The notes below the pieces were generated by a model that saw only the letters and a program-made list of their open reading frames with translations, had not been told where the DNA came from and did no database searches. Source: Gordonia mangrovi (GTDB taxonomy: Bacteria > Actinomycetota > Actinomycetes > Mycobacteriales > Mycobacteriaceae). Taken from it: 64,000 nt of DNA. The DNA is taken from NCBI RefSeq assembly GCF_024734075.1, contig NZ_CP102850.1, positions 3,596,001-3,660,000 on the forward strand, read 5' to 3'. Position numbers and translations under genes: made by a program. Shown here in pieces: positions 25,780 through 34,969 of the stretch (positions within the stretch are counted from its first letter, which is position 1; each line of letters begins with the position of its first letter).

Positions 25780-26997
25780 TCATGGCTCCTTCGGGAGTCC
25801 GAGCACGCGCTCGCCAATGATATTTCGCTGTATCTCGTCGGTCCCTCCGCCCAGGCGAAATCCGGGCACGCCCAGAACGAACTCACTCCATGCGTACGTG
25901 CCCCACTCGCCCGTATCGGCCAACAATCGGGGTCCGAGGGCCAAGCTCATCAAGTTCGACAGTGCGGCAAGGTTTTCGGTGAGAGCCAACTTTGACAATG
26001 ACATCTCCGGTCCAAGTGCGTGGCCTGCTTTCGCGCCGGCCTCGGCGCGTGCTCGCATGTTTTTGGCGCACACCACCCCGGAATGGAGGCGTGCGTATGC
26101 TTCGCGGACGGCGGGATCGTCACCGCACTCGAGGTGGTTGAGCATTGCGGCGACTCGTTCCATCCGGAATAGCCCGCTTCCGCCGCCGGCCGATCCTCCG
26201 ATGGCGCCGCGTTCGTGGACGAGCGTGGCGATTGCCACCTTCCATCCCTGGTCGACTGCACCAAGCCGGTTCTCGTCCGGGATCACGACTCTGTCGAGGA
26301 AGACCTCGTTGAAGTCTGCCCCACCTGTCATCTGTCGCAGCGGCTTTACCTGGACTCCTCGGGCCTGCATGTCGATCACAAAAGCGGTCAGGTTTCCGTG
26401 TCTCGGGCCGCTCGACGTACGCGCGAGCAGCAGTCCCACGTCAGAAAAATGCGCGCCGGAGGTCCAGACCTTCTGCCCGGTGATCGTCCAACTGTCACCG
26501 TTTGCCTCCGCTTTCGTTGAAACGGCCGCGAGGTCCGAACCGGCGCCGGGCTCGCTGAACAGCTGGCATCCGACCGAGTCGCCCCGGTACAGCGCTTTGA
26601 GACACTGTGTGCGGACCGATTCGCCCCCGAACTGCGCGATGGTGGGTGCCACCATTCCCAGGCTCACACCGAGGGGTGACCGCGAGGGAGTGTCGAACCC
26701 TCGCTCCACGGAGTCGTACAACCTTTCATAGCGCCTCGGTAGCCCGCGCCCACCGAGTTCTTCAGGGCCACTGATCCAGCCGAAACCCGCGTCGAAGACC
26801 GTCCGTCGCCACTGCCTTGCCTCTTCGGCCTCCGCCGCCGTGGCGCCACGAAACAGGCTGACGCGGTCGTCGCCGGTACCGAAGGCGGCCCCGGAGCGGT
26901 CTGCCTTCTGGCGTGGATGCACGTGGCCCCGGAGGAATTCTTCCGCCTCCTTGCGGAAGTCGTCCATGCTGATCAGGGTCGCGGGCGCGTTGGTCAT
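25780..26997 (-). CDS. Acyl-CoA dehydrogenase (alpha type)
   Basis: 405 aa from ATG 26997, chosen because AGGAGA lies 7 nt upstream; a longer frame exists. Motifs are CQLFSEPGAGSDLAAVSTKA, WTITGQKVWTSGAHF, and the C-terminal GGGTDEIQRNIIGERVLGLP. The intact EIQRNIIxERxLGLP tail places it among catalytic FadE subunits that bind FAD. It oxidises an acyl-CoA to the enoyl-CoA. Its gene is upstream of the importer but separated from it by about 156 bp with its own box. Confidence 0.9.
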   Translation of the reverse strand: MTNAPATLISMDDFRKEAEEFLRGHVHPRQKADRSGAAFGTGDDRVSLFRGATAAEAEEARQWRRTVFDAGFGWISGPEELGGRGLPRRYERLYDSVERGFDTPSRSPLGVSLGMVAPTIAQFGGESVRTQCLKALYRGDSVGCQLFSEPGAGSDLAAVSTKAEANGDSWTITGQKVWTSGAHFSDVGLLLARTSSGPRHGNLTAFVIDMQARGVQVKPLRQMTGGADFNEVFLDRVVIPDENRLGAVDQGWKVAIATLVHERGAIGGSAGGGSGLFRMERVAAMLNHLECGDDPAVREAYARLHSGVVCAKNMRARAEAGAKAGHALGPEMSLSKLALTENLAALSNLMSLALGPRLLADTGEWGTYAWSEFVLGVPGFRLGGGTDEIQRNIIGERVLGLPKEP

Positions 26998-27218
26998 TTC
27001 GTCTCCTAGGACGCGGAAAAGTCTAGCATCCGACAATGATGCTTCTGAATGATCGCCATCAGACGATCTGTCGAGAGGCGTTTGGCGGAGTCGAGTGCTA
27101 TCCGGCGACTACCGGACTACCAAAATAACTCTACCCCTATACTAATTTCTAGCTTTCCGGCTATCGTGCAGGGAAGGTCTGGTCGAGCCAACACCGGTTC
27201 ATATCGAAGGGTTGCCAC

Positions 27219-28010
27219 GTGACGGAATTTCAGGTACTCGAGGTCATCAAGAACGGCCGGGTGGCCGAGCTCCGACTTTCCAGACCCGACGTCCAGAACC
27301 GCTTCGACGACGTGATGTTCCAGGAGCTGACGGACGCCCTCGACTTGGTGCGGGCGGACCAGGATGTTCGCGCGGTTGCCCTCTCATCCACCGGCAAACA
27401 CTTCTCGGCCGGAGGCGACACCGAGACGATGATCAATGCGAACGAGGATCTACAGGTCCTCCTAGCGCAGATCGACGACGGACGCCGACTGTTCAAAGCC
27501 TTCGCGGACTTCTCCAAGCCTTTGATCGTCGCGCTGCACGGCCATGTGTTCGGCGTCGCGACAAGCCTCGTCCTGACCGGCGACGCGGTGGTATCAACCG
27601 CAGGAGTCAGGATTTCGGACCCGCACGTTCATCTGGGGCTCGTCGCTGGCGACGGTGGATGCGTGACGTGGCCTGCCAACCTGCCGCTGATCAGGGCAAA
27701 GCGTCACCTGCTGTGGGGCGAACCGATCCTTGCCGAGGACGCCTACCAACTCGGTATGGTCACGGATCTGGTCGATGGGCCCGATGAAGTGCGGACCACC
27801 GCGCTCGAACTGGCAGCACGGGTCGCCGAGTTGCCCCCCGTGGCGGTGCAACTTACGAAACGCGCACTGAACAAGGTCCTGGCGGCACGGACGGACGAGG
27901 TTTTCGACACCGCCTTTTACCTCGAAGCGATTAGCGCGTCCACCAGCGACTTGAGAGAGGCTGTCGCAGCATTCACCGAGAAGCGTCCAGGTGTCTGGAC
28001 CGGACGATGA
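27219..28010 (+). CDS. Enoyl-CoA hydratase/isomerase (crotonase fold)
   Basis: 263 aa, GTG start 27219. It has crotonase signatures: LSSTGKHFSAGGDTETMI (oxyanion loop), KPLIVALHGHVFGVATSLVL, and VHLGLVAGDGGCVTWPANL. The catalytic-acid position carries Gly-Asp in this last motif, unlike canonical ECH, so hydratase, isomerase or another crotonase reaction is possible. First gene of a six-gene operon. The stop overlaps the next ATG by 4 nt. Confidence 0.88.
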   Translation: MTEFQVLEVIKNGRVAELRLSRPDVQNRFDDVMFQELTDALDLVRADQDVRAVALSSTGKHFSAGGDTETMINANEDLQVLLAQIDDGRRLFKAFADFSKPLIVALHGHVFGVATSLVLTGDAVVSTAGVRISDPHVHLGLVAGDGGCVTWPANLPLIRAKRHLLWGEPILAEDAYQLGMVTDLVDGPDEVRTTALELAARVAELPPVAVQLTKRALNKVLAARTDEVFDTAFYLEAISASTSDLREAVAAFTEKRPGVWTGR

Positions 28011-29632
28011 GAACAGGAGAGAAGGGCGCCGCGTTGTTGTCGGAGGTGTGGGGCCGGGACGTCGAACCCGGAGAGTACGCAGGACACGAAGGGCTGGTCC
28101 TCACCCCCCATCCGCGATCACTTGGCGCACTGTTGACCCGAGTCGAACGGTTCGCCGATCGGGAATATCTGATCCAGGGCGATCACCGGGTGACGGTGGG
28201 CGGGTTCTTCGGCGCGATAGGGCCCGGACGCAAAACGCTCGAAGAGCGAGGGGTCCGCGCCGGAGACAATGTGCTCCTGATCGGATACAACAGTCCGAGC
28301 TGGGTTGTCGCGCTCTGGTCGATATGGGCTGTCGGCGCGGTGCCCGTTCTCGGAAACCGTTGGTGGAGTGAGAAAGAGATTGCCCATGCCGTTGATGTGA
28401 CGGCCCCAGCGATAGTGATCACCGACCTACCTAATGCATCGCGCACTGGACTCAATGATCCCCTCTCGTTGGAGGGGTTCGTATTCGAGGAGACAGCAGA
28501 CGAAGGCCAGATCGCAAACATCTGCGGTTCGTTCCCTGTTCCGGATGAGGACTCACCGGCACTGGTGATCTTCACATCCGGTAGTTCCGGAGCCCCGAAA
28601 GGCGTCCTCCTGTCGCACCGTTCGGTGATCGCCAATCAGCACAACCTCCTGATGCGATCGGGACGCCTTCCGACCGACGACGATGACGGGACCGCGCCGC
28701 CGTCGGTGACGCTGGTGTGTACGCCCCTATTTCACATCGGCGGGATCTCGAATCTGCTCACTAATCTGATCACCGGGGGGAAGCTTGTCCTGAACAAGGG
28801 GCGGTTCGATGCCGGTCAGGTGCTCGACCTGATCGAGACCGAGAAGGTCCAGAGTTTCGGCGGCGTGCCCACGATGGCGATTCGTATACTCGAGGACCCG
28901 GGCTTCGGATCCAAGGATCTTTCGAGCCTGAGATCATGGCCCCTTGGTGGCGCACCACTCCCGCCTACACTCCTGGCGCTGATGCAGCGCAAGGTTCCGC
29001 AACTCGCGGCACGGGGCCTCGGAAACACCTGGGGGATGAGCGAATCCGGCGGATTCCTCACAGTGGCAGGCAATCGCGCGCTGCAGGAACGTCCGGGTAC
29101 GGTCGGTCGGCCCTACCCGGTTGTCGAGATCGAGATCGACGCCGAGCAGGATGGCGAGAGTGGCGAGATCCTTGTCCGGAGCCCGACGGTGATGCTCGGA
29201 TATCTCGGGATCGAGGGAGCCGTCAGCGAGGAAGGATGGCTGCACACCGGCGATCTGGGGCATCTCGACGCCGACGGCTATCTGTTCCTCGACGGCCGGA
29301 GCAAAGACATCGTCATCCGGGGCGGAGAAAACATCTCCTGTGCTCATGTCGAGATCACCTTGGCGGAGCATGAATCTGTGGTCGAGGTTGCGGTATTCGG
29401 TGTGCCGCATCCTGATCTGGGTGAAGAAGTCGCGGCCGTGATAGTCCATCGTGGTCAAGTGCCGCCCACGCCGGATGAGCTGAGCGGCTTTCTCAAAGGC
29501 AAGCTCGCCTACTTCGAAGTACCGACTCGGTGGCAGATCCAGCAGGAGCGGCTGCCCACGCTTGCCGGCGAGAAGACAGACAAAAAAACCTTGCGCGCGG
29601 CATTTGCCGACGCACCTGCAGATACGAAGTGA
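28007..29632 (+). CDS. Acyl-CoA synthetase (AMP-binding)
   Basis: 541 aa, ATG overlapping the upstream stop. Motifs are VIFTSGSSGAPKGVLLSH (P-loop), GLGNTWGMSESGGFLTVAGN, LDGRSKDIVIRGGENISCAH, and a C-terminal LPTLAGEKTDKKTLR with the catalytic lysine. It is a fatty-acid-type ligase with a GG-x-N-I hinge. It may activate the hydroxy acid handled by the following phosphotransferase pair, but that is inference from order only. Confidence 0.9.
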   Translation: MRTGEKGAALLSEVWGRDVEPGEYAGHEGLVLTPHPRSLGALLTRVERFADREYLIQGDHRVTVGGFFGAIGPGRKTLEERGVRAGDNVLLIGYNSPSWVVALWSIWAVGAVPVLGNRWWSEKEIAHAVDVTAPAIVITDLPNASRTGLNDPLSLEGFVFEETADEGQIANICGSFPVPDEDSPALVIFTSGSSGAPKGVLLSHRSVIANQHNLLMRSGRLPTDDDDGTAPPSVTLVCTPLFHIGGISNLLTNLITGGKLVLNKGRFDAGQVLDLIETEKVQSFGGVPTMAIRILEDPGFGSKDLSSLRSWPLGGAPLPPTLLALMQRKVPQLAARGLGNTWGMSESGGFLTVAGNRALQERPGTVGRPYPVVEIEIDAEQDGESGEILVRSPTVMLGYLGIEGAVSEEGWLHTGDLGHLDADGYLFLDGRSKDIVIRGGENISCAHVEITLAEHESVVEVAVFGVPHPDLGEEVAAVIVHRGQVPPTPDELSGFLKGKLAYFEVPTRWQIQQERLPTLAGEKTDKKTLRAAFADAPADTK

Positions 29633-29642
29633 GGTCGACGAC

Positions 29643-30776
29643 GTGGTCTTCCTGAGTCCGTCAGATGAATACTTTTCACACCAGATCTCACAGCCACACG
29701 CGTTGGTGGGATCGAGCGATCCGAGTTGGCGGGAAAGGTACTGGCTCAGTTTGCAAGACACGGTGGCAAGAGACACCGTGGTGAGTCTGGGCATCGGCCA
29801 GTACCCCAATCAGGACACCCAGGAGGCATTCGTCGTCCACTCGAAGTCGGGTGAGCAACGCAATATGCGCATGGCGCGGTCGTTGGGGCGTCGTCGTGAC
29901 GAGATGGCCGTGGGCCCCCTCCGGATCGAGATCGTCGAGCCGATGAAGGACGTTCGGTTCATCCTCGCTGAGAATCCGTCCGGCGTGGAGTTCGATTTCC
30001 ACTGGAAGAGTGAGCTCGAGCCCATCCTCGAGGGACGCCACTTCCAGGTGAGTCGAACGCGGGTGACCTACGATGCGATCCGGTATGTGCAGCTCGGGCG
30101 TATCGAGGGTGAGCTAAGCGTCGACGGAACTGCGACCACATTGACCCCCGATCGATGGTGGGGTGAACGAGACCACTCGTGGGGGACACGCACACTGCCC
30201 AGCACTCAAGGAACGCCTCCGGGAGTTCGACCAGAGTGGCGGATGCTGATGTTCTGCCCGATTCAGTTCGAGGATTTCGGCGTTCACTTCTACCTCTATG
30301 AAGCCGAACCCGGCCGGCCACTGCATCTGTCGGCAGCTTTCTCGCGTCGGGCCGGCGCGCCCGACGAAGAAGATCTGGTCGTCCACATCGATCACGATCT
30401 GGTCTGGGACAGTTCGGCCGCGGCACCGACACTGCGGAGTGGGACCATCACGCTTTTGCTGCACAGCGGCGACAAGATGAAGTTCGAAATCACTGCGCAG
30501 GAGGGGCGAGCGCATCTGCGCGGAGGCGGATACGAAGGGTGGAACGGTTGGTACCAAGGGCATTGGAAGGGCGACGACTCCTTTGAACACGATACGTGGG
30601 ACCTCACCGACCGCAGCCAGATCTACCGGTATGCCAAGGCCGGCAGTGACCACATGATCGAAGTCCACTATGCAGGACAGACCGGGTTCGGAATCATGGA
30701 ATACATGGTGCTGCCAGGATACCCGCGGTACCAAGATGCCATCCCGGCCAAGCCGGACTCGGGGGTCAACTCGTGA
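29643..30776 (+). CDS. AttH/CrtC-like lipocalin-fold protein
   Basis: 377 aa; GTG 29643 is chosen because it follows the synthetase stop by 10 nt with GTGAGG upstream. The family pattern RWWGERDHSWGTRTLP and the later EGWNGWYQGHWKGDDSFEH match the AttH/hydroxyneurosporene-synthase (CrtC)-like fold. Some relatives hydrate isoprenoid double bonds; most have no known role. It sits between an acyl-CoA synthetase and the kinase pair, so it may act on the same isoprenoid or hydroxyacyl substrate. Stop overlaps the next GTG. Confidence 0.75.
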   Translation: MVFLSPSDEYFSHQISQPHALVGSSDPSWRERYWLSLQDTVARDTVVSLGIGQYPNQDTQEAFVVHSKSGEQRNMRMARSLGRRRDEMAVGPLRIEIVEPMKDVRFILAENPSGVEFDFHWKSELEPILEGRHFQVSRTRVTYDAIRYVQLGRIEGELSVDGTATTLTPDRWWGERDHSWGTRTLPSTQGTPPGVRPEWRMLMFCPIQFEDFGVHFYLYEAEPGRPLHLSAAFSRRAGAPDEEDLVVHIDHDLVWDSSAAAPTLRSGTITLLLHSGDKMKFEITAQEGRAHLRGGGYEGWNGWYQGHWKGDDSFEHDTWDLTDRSQIYRYAKAGSDHMIEVHYAGQTGFGIMEYMVLPGYPRYQDAIPAKPDSGVNS

Positions 30777-31822
30777 ATCCAACAGTGGTGAGTGAGACCG
30801 ACACCGTCACGGCAGCACTGCGCGAGTTCATCGCAAAGCGACTGAGCCCTGGCGCCGATCCCACAATCGACCGGATCTATCGAACTGGCCTAGGGAGCTC
30901 TCGAGAGAACTGGCCCTTCGATGCAACCTGGACAGTCGACGGTGCGAAGGAGGAGCATCATCTACTTCTACGCCGAGATCCACCCGCCGCAGTGGTCGAA
31001 ACCGGTCGCGCGATGGAGTTCGAACTCCTGCGACGACTCGGAGAATTTGATGTCCCAACCCCCGACGTGCTTTGGCTCGACGACCAAGGTGGTGAACTGA
31101 CGCGGCCGTCGATCGTTGTCAAACGCTATGTCGGCCAAGCACACCGAGCGGTTCTTCGTCACGCCGATCCTTTGGAACTCGGGATCGCACAACGGGAGCT
31201 ACTTGCACGTGAGATCTGCACTACATTGACAGATCTACACAACATTGACACCGAAGCGGCCGGATTTCGAGGGATACTCCATCATCCAGGGCCCAACCCA
31301 GCTGCATATGAGCTCGAACACTGGCGTTCGGAGTTGGAGCGGTGCCAAATGGAGCCGCAGCCCGCTTTGCAGGCCGCCGCCGAATGGCTTCGTGATTCCC
31401 TACCAGGACCTGTTGATCGTCTAGTCGTGGTACACGGTGATTTCCGCCCTGCGAATCTCCTCATTCACGAGGGCCGCGTCGAAGTACTCCTCGATTGGGA
31501 ACTTGCGCACCTCGGTGATCCACTTGACGACCTCGGTTGGTACACAGCACCGCTGTACCAGAAGGAACACTTCATCAAAGGATTCTGGGAGCAAGAAGAT
31601 TTCCTCGAACTCTATACAGCACGGACCAATATCGAAGTTGATCCACACGCCCTGAGATTCTGGCAAGTCATGTCAACGTTCCGGCTGGCTGTCATGGCAC
31701 TGGCGGGGATCAAGAACTTCTGCACGAAAGGCAGCGATCGCCCAGCTGCTCCCGCGCGATTCGTCATTGATCGGGTCATGGAAGCCGTAATAGAAGCACA
31801 AGGAGCTCGTGATGCGACCTAG
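30773..31822 (+). CDS. Phosphotransferase (APH/ACAD10-11 kinase type)
   Basis: 349 aa, GTG 30773. It is an aminoglycoside-phosphotransferase-fold kinase: the catalytic loop VVHGDFRPANLLI (His221-Gly-Asp), the metal-binding LLDWELAHLGDPLDDLGW (Asp241), and an N-terminal lobe with LLLRRDPPAAVVETGRAMEF. Relatives are LvaA (4-hydroxyvaleryl-CoA kinase) and the kinase domain of human ACAD10/11, which phosphorylate 4-hydroxyacyl-CoAs. The next gene encodes a DUF6285 protein, the companion of this kinase in bacteria. This order is strong evidence for hydroxyacyl-CoA phosphorylation. The substrate is unknown. Confidence 0.85.
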   Translation: MNPTVVSETDTVTAALREFIAKRLSPGADPTIDRIYRTGLGSSRENWPFDATWTVDGAKEEHHLLLRRDPPAAVVETGRAMEFELLRRLGEFDVPTPDVLWLDDQGGELTRPSIVVKRYVGQAHRAVLRHADPLELGIAQRELLAREICTTLTDLHNIDTEAAGFRGILHHPGPNPAAYELEHWRSELERCQMEPQPALQAAAEWLRDSLPGPVDRLVVVHGDFRPANLLIHEGRVEVLLDWELAHLGDPLDDLGWYTAPLYQKEHFIKGFWEQEDFLELYTARTNIEVDPHALRFWQVMSTFRLAVMALAGIKNFCTKGSDRPAAPARFVIDRVMEAVIEAQGARDAT

Positions 31823-32258
31823 TCCTGCTGATGTGATCACCGGTGTTCGTCGCATATTGAAAGACGTCGTCGGACCCGAAGTGGCATCGGAGTATGCCCG
31901 CAGTCGACTCGCGGAGGTAAGAGCTGTACTTGCTCAAGTGGACTGGAACGATGCCGCACTACGCCTTCGCCAGGACGTGCTCGTCCAACGTCAGCTACTA
32001 GCAGAGATCGATCGCTGGAGATCGGCATCACTAGACCGTGTCGAGCACTTCGCGGCTGTCGCTCCAGCGAACATTTGTACGGAGCTACCGGCAACTTACG
32101 ACGAACTGGATGAAGTATATCGAAGTGAGGCCGCAAGCCTGGTCGAACTGAACCGCTCGCTCGCGATCTGGACCCGCGCGCATCCCCACGACGTGTCGGC
32201 GCGAGACCTGAGAACGACTATCCTTGCGGCACTCGCGGGCGCTCCCGCACCCCGGTGA
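31812..32258 (+). CDS. DUF6285 protein, partner of the phosphotransferase (LvaB-like)
   Basis: 148 aa from ATG 31812 (AAGGAG six nt upstream; an in-frame GTG at 31809 is alternative). It is mostly helical, with MRPSPADVITGVRRILKDVV and RQDVLVQRQLLAEIDRW as family-typical segments. DUF6285 genes regularly follow APH-type kinases. I believe the levulinate-pathway protein LvaB, needed for LvaA kinase activity, is of this kind. The gene overlaps the kinase gene by 11 nt. Confidence 0.8.
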   Translation: MRPSPADVITGVRRILKDVVGPEVASEYARSRLAEVRAVLAQVDWNDAALRLRQDVLVQRQLLAEIDRWRSASLDRVEHFAAVAPANICTELPATYDELDEVYRSEAASLVELNRSLAIWTRAHPHDVSARDLRTTILAALAGAPAPR

Positions 32259-33106
32259 TCTCCGACCCGAGGACCTTGCTGGGCCTGTTGGACCTGGATC
32301 CCATCGCCGAGGACCGGTTTCTCGGAGCGCAGCCGTCGGATGCGTCCAGCCACGTCTTCGGGGGACAGATTGCTGCGCAGGCACTTGTGGCCGCCGGCAG
32401 AACGGTGGAGCACAAGGTACCGCACAGTCTGCACTCCTACTTCTTACGCGCGGGCGACACCGGGAGACCGACGGAATACTCCGTCCGTCGTGTTCGTGAC
32501 GGTGGAGCTTTCGCTAATCGTCAGGTCACAGCAGAACAAGATGGCGTTGTCATTTTCGAGGCAATGATGTCCTTTTGCGTACGAAGGCAGGGCCCCGACT
32601 TTCACCGACCGATGCCCGAAACGACCGGCCCGGAGAGACTTCGGCGGATAGAAGAGGTGCTCGAACCGTATGCCGACGAGCAAGATGGCTGGTGGGTCCG
32701 GCCACGGGCCTTCGACATGCGGTATGTTCACGCACCGCCCAGGTTGGCCCTAGATGATCCGCACCCTCAGAAGGCGGAGAATCAGATCTGGATGCGGTCA
32801 AGTTCCGATTTTACTTCGGCTCCGGCGCTCAATGCAGCACTGGTCACCTACCTCACCGACATGACACTGCTCGACACGGTGATGCGGGTCGACCGGCGGA
32901 CCAGCAGAGGCCCAGGCAAAGTCGCGTCGCTGGACCATTCGATATGGTTTCAGCGTCCGGCGGATTTCGCGGATTGGTTGCTGTACGACCAGATTTCGCC
33001 CGGCGCCGCGGACGGGCGGGGGTTGGCGACCGGTTACATCTATAACCGATCGGGGGATTTGGTTTGCATCGTCATGCAGGAGGGTTACCTCGGCAGCAAG
33101 GCTTGA
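32255..33106 (+). CDS. Acyl-CoA thioesterase II (TesB type)
   Basis: 283 aa, GTG 32255, overlapping the upstream stop. It is a double hotdog: FGGQIAAQALVAAGRTVE, then HSYFLRAGDTGRPTEYSVRR, then a second half with DHSIWFQRPADFADWLLYDQ, the usual TesB D-H-x-x-W-F motif. It hydrolyses acyl-CoA to release the acid and CoA. It may rescue trapped CoA or complete the pathway. Last gene of this operon; the next gene is convergent and only 8 bp away. Confidence 0.88.
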   Translation: MISDPRTLLGLLDLDPIAEDRFLGAQPSDASSHVFGGQIAAQALVAAGRTVEHKVPHSLHSYFLRAGDTGRPTEYSVRRVRDGGAFANRQVTAEQDGVVIFEAMMSFCVRRQGPDFHRPMPETTGPERLRRIEEVLEPYADEQDGWWVRPRAFDMRYVHAPPRLALDDPHPQKAENQIWMRSSSDFTSAPALNAALVTYLTDMTLLDTVMRVDRRTSRGPGKVASLDHSIWFQRPADFADWLLYDQISPGAADGRGLATGYIYNRSGDLVCIVMQEGYLGSKA

Positions 33107-33114
33107 ACCGGCGA

Positions 33115-33990
33115 CTATCCAGGGTGATCAAGGTCGAACGGTGGTTCAGGCCAAAGATGCGAGAATTCGGCCAGATCCTCACTGGGGCGGGATTCAAAGA
33201 GAGCTGGACGGCGTTCGAGGAACGCCGAAATTCCCTCTCTGGAATCGGGCTTGCGAGCCAAGGACCGGACTAGTGCTGTCTCCACGCGGTGGGCGTCCAT
33301 CGGGTGTGATTGCGTGAGGCCATTCCACATCTGGCGACGGGTTGCCGACACCGAGAGCGGAGATGACTGCGAAGTCAGTTCGACCGCAATTCGATAGGCC
33401 TCGTCGAGTACCTGATCAGTCGGGTGCACCGATGTCAACAAGCCACCTTCGAGCGCTTCGGTGGCGCTGAGGATACGTCCACTCAACGTCCATTGCATGG
33501 CGCGTGAAATCCCTACGATGCGGGGTAGAAACCATGTGGAACAGGCTTCGGGAACAATACCGCGACGGCTGAACACGAAGCCGAATCGGGCTCTGTCAGA
33601 GGCGATCCGAACATCCATCGGCAACAACATGGTTGCCCCTAGACCCGCGGCGACGCCGTTGATCGCACCGATAATTGGTTTTGTGCACGAGTAGATTCGC
33701 AACGTCAGAATCCCACCGAAGTCTCGGCGCGTCTCTCGCACCACATCCGCATCTGACGAATTGACCAGACTCCCGCTCGAGAGATCCGCCCCAGAGCAGA
33801 ACGAGTCCCCTGTACCAGTGAAGACAACAGCCCTGACCTCGTCGTCGGCATCAGCCTTGTCGAGTTCTGCACAGATCCGTTTGATCATGGGAGGCCCGAT
33901 AGTGTTCTTCTTGTCGGGCTGATCGAAGCGAATGGTGAGGATCCCGGAATCCGTTGTGGTCGAGATGCTCTCCTGTTGGGCCTTCGTCAT
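33115..33990 (-). CDS. Enoyl-CoA hydratase/isomerase
   Basis: 291 aa. The motif VFTGTGDSFCSGADLSSGSL, IGAINGVAAGLGATMLLPMD and RFGFVFSRRGIVPEACSTWF place it in the crotonase family, with a Glu in the second catalytic position (IVPEA). It is the last gene of a five-gene minus-strand operon after the two FadE genes, so it probably hydrates the enoyl-CoA made by them. A gap of one base separates it from the FadE gene. Confidence 0.9.
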   Translation of the reverse strand: MTKAQQESISTTTDSGILTIRFDQPDKKNTIGPPMIKRICAELDKADADDEVRAVVFTGTGDSFCSGADLSSGSLVNSSDADVVRETRRDFGGILTLRIYSCTKPIIGAINGVAAGLGATMLLPMDVRIASDRARFGFVFSRRGIVPEACSTWFLPRIVGISRAMQWTLSGRILSATEALEGGLLTSVHPTDQVLDEAYRIAVELTSQSSPLSVSATRRQMWNGLTQSHPMDAHRVETALVRSLARKPDSREGISAFLERRPALFESRPSEDLAEFSHLWPEPPFDLDHPG

Positions 33991-33991
33991 C

Positions 33992-34969
33992 TCAGATCGC
34001 CGACAGCGAAGGCATTTCGCCTGATCGAATTGTCGCCCCGAGCTCTGACCGGGCTTGGGCCGACGAACCGAGAAGTCGCTCGAGGATCAGTCCGCGGCGT
34101 AGGAAGGTGTGGAAGGGATGTTCCCACGTGAACCCCATGCCTCCGAGATACTGCTGGCAATTCTCAGCCGCGCTCCTGAAGAATCTACCTGCCAGCGATT
34201 TGGCCACGAGTGCTGCTTCTATGCCTGGATCTTCCGGTGCCGCATCGGAGGACAGGTCGGCGCACTCTTTCCACGCTCTGGTGTCGGCGAGGCCTTGCTT
34301 GACTGCCTGAAATGACCCTAGCGGACGACCGAATTGACTGCGGGAGGACACGTGTTCCACCGTAAGTTCCAGCATTCTGGCTCCGAGCGCGTTCAGCTCG
34401 AGGGATATCGCCAGCATGCTGTGTGCGCGGATGTCCAACCACTGTCTGCGGGCGTCGTCACCGGTGGAGACCACTGTGCACTCGGCCAATTCGGAGACCC
34501 GGAACCAGCCTGAGTCGGGGTCTATGCCGGCAACGTTTGTCATCAGGCTTCTGGAGTTGGCGACCCGGGCCAGCACGGGGGCGCCCTCGCGAAGGGCCGG
34601 GATGATCAGCGAACCAGGTTCCAGCGGACCGAAGTTGGCCGTCCCGCGTGCATCAACTCTTGTGCCATCGGCGCTCACGGTGCTCGTCGGCTGGTCCGAT
34701 CCCAGAGCGGGATACAGGATTCGGATCGCCTGTTGCTTCGCTCCGGGTGCGGCGGACATCGACAGGATGAGGCGGTCAACAAAGGAGGCATTCGGTAGCA
34801 ATCTGCCTTGCAGCGGTGCGATGATGCGGAGAGCATCGATCGGTTGGTGGGCGCACAGCTCGTCCCAGCCGAAGCGATCGAGTGCCGGTGACCAGTTGGT
34901 GGGTCCGGCAGCCTCGAGAATCTGTGAGACCGCTTCGTACACCTCGGACCGCTCGCTGTTGTCCATCAC
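33992..34969 (-). CDS. Acyl-CoA dehydrogenase, beta-type subunit
   Basis: 325 aa, shorter than usual. It retains ELTVEHVSSRSQFGRPLGSF and the GGMGFTWEHPFHTFLRRGL motif, and lacks the EIQRNIIAERILGLP tail. This is the pattern of the non-catalytic beta subunit in FadE28-FadE29-like heterotetramers, which shape the active site for a bulky CoA ester. It overlaps the next FadE gene by 4 nt, supporting a stable complex. Confidence 0.88.
   Translation of the reverse strand: MMDNSERSEVYEAVSQILEAAGPTNWSPALDRFGWDELCAHQPIDALRIIAPLQGRLLPNASFVDRLILSMSAAPGAKQQAIRILYPALGSDQPTSTVSADGTRVDARGTANFGPLEPGSLIIPALREGAPVLARVANSRSLMTNVAGIDPDSGWFRVSELAECTVVSTGDDARRQWLDIRAHSMLAISLELNALGARMLELTVEHVSSRSQFGRPLGSFQAVKQGLADTRAWKECADLSSDAAPEDPGIEAALVAKSLAGRFFRSAAENCQQYLGGMGFTWEHPFHTFLRRGLILERLLGSSAQARSELGATIRSGEMPSLSAI

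Noticed and set aside
27130..27155. ATACTAATTTCTAG upstream of the ECH operon as an operator.
   Set aside because: Resembles the motif only in the CTAG core; both arms fail, so the six-gene operon has no clear box.
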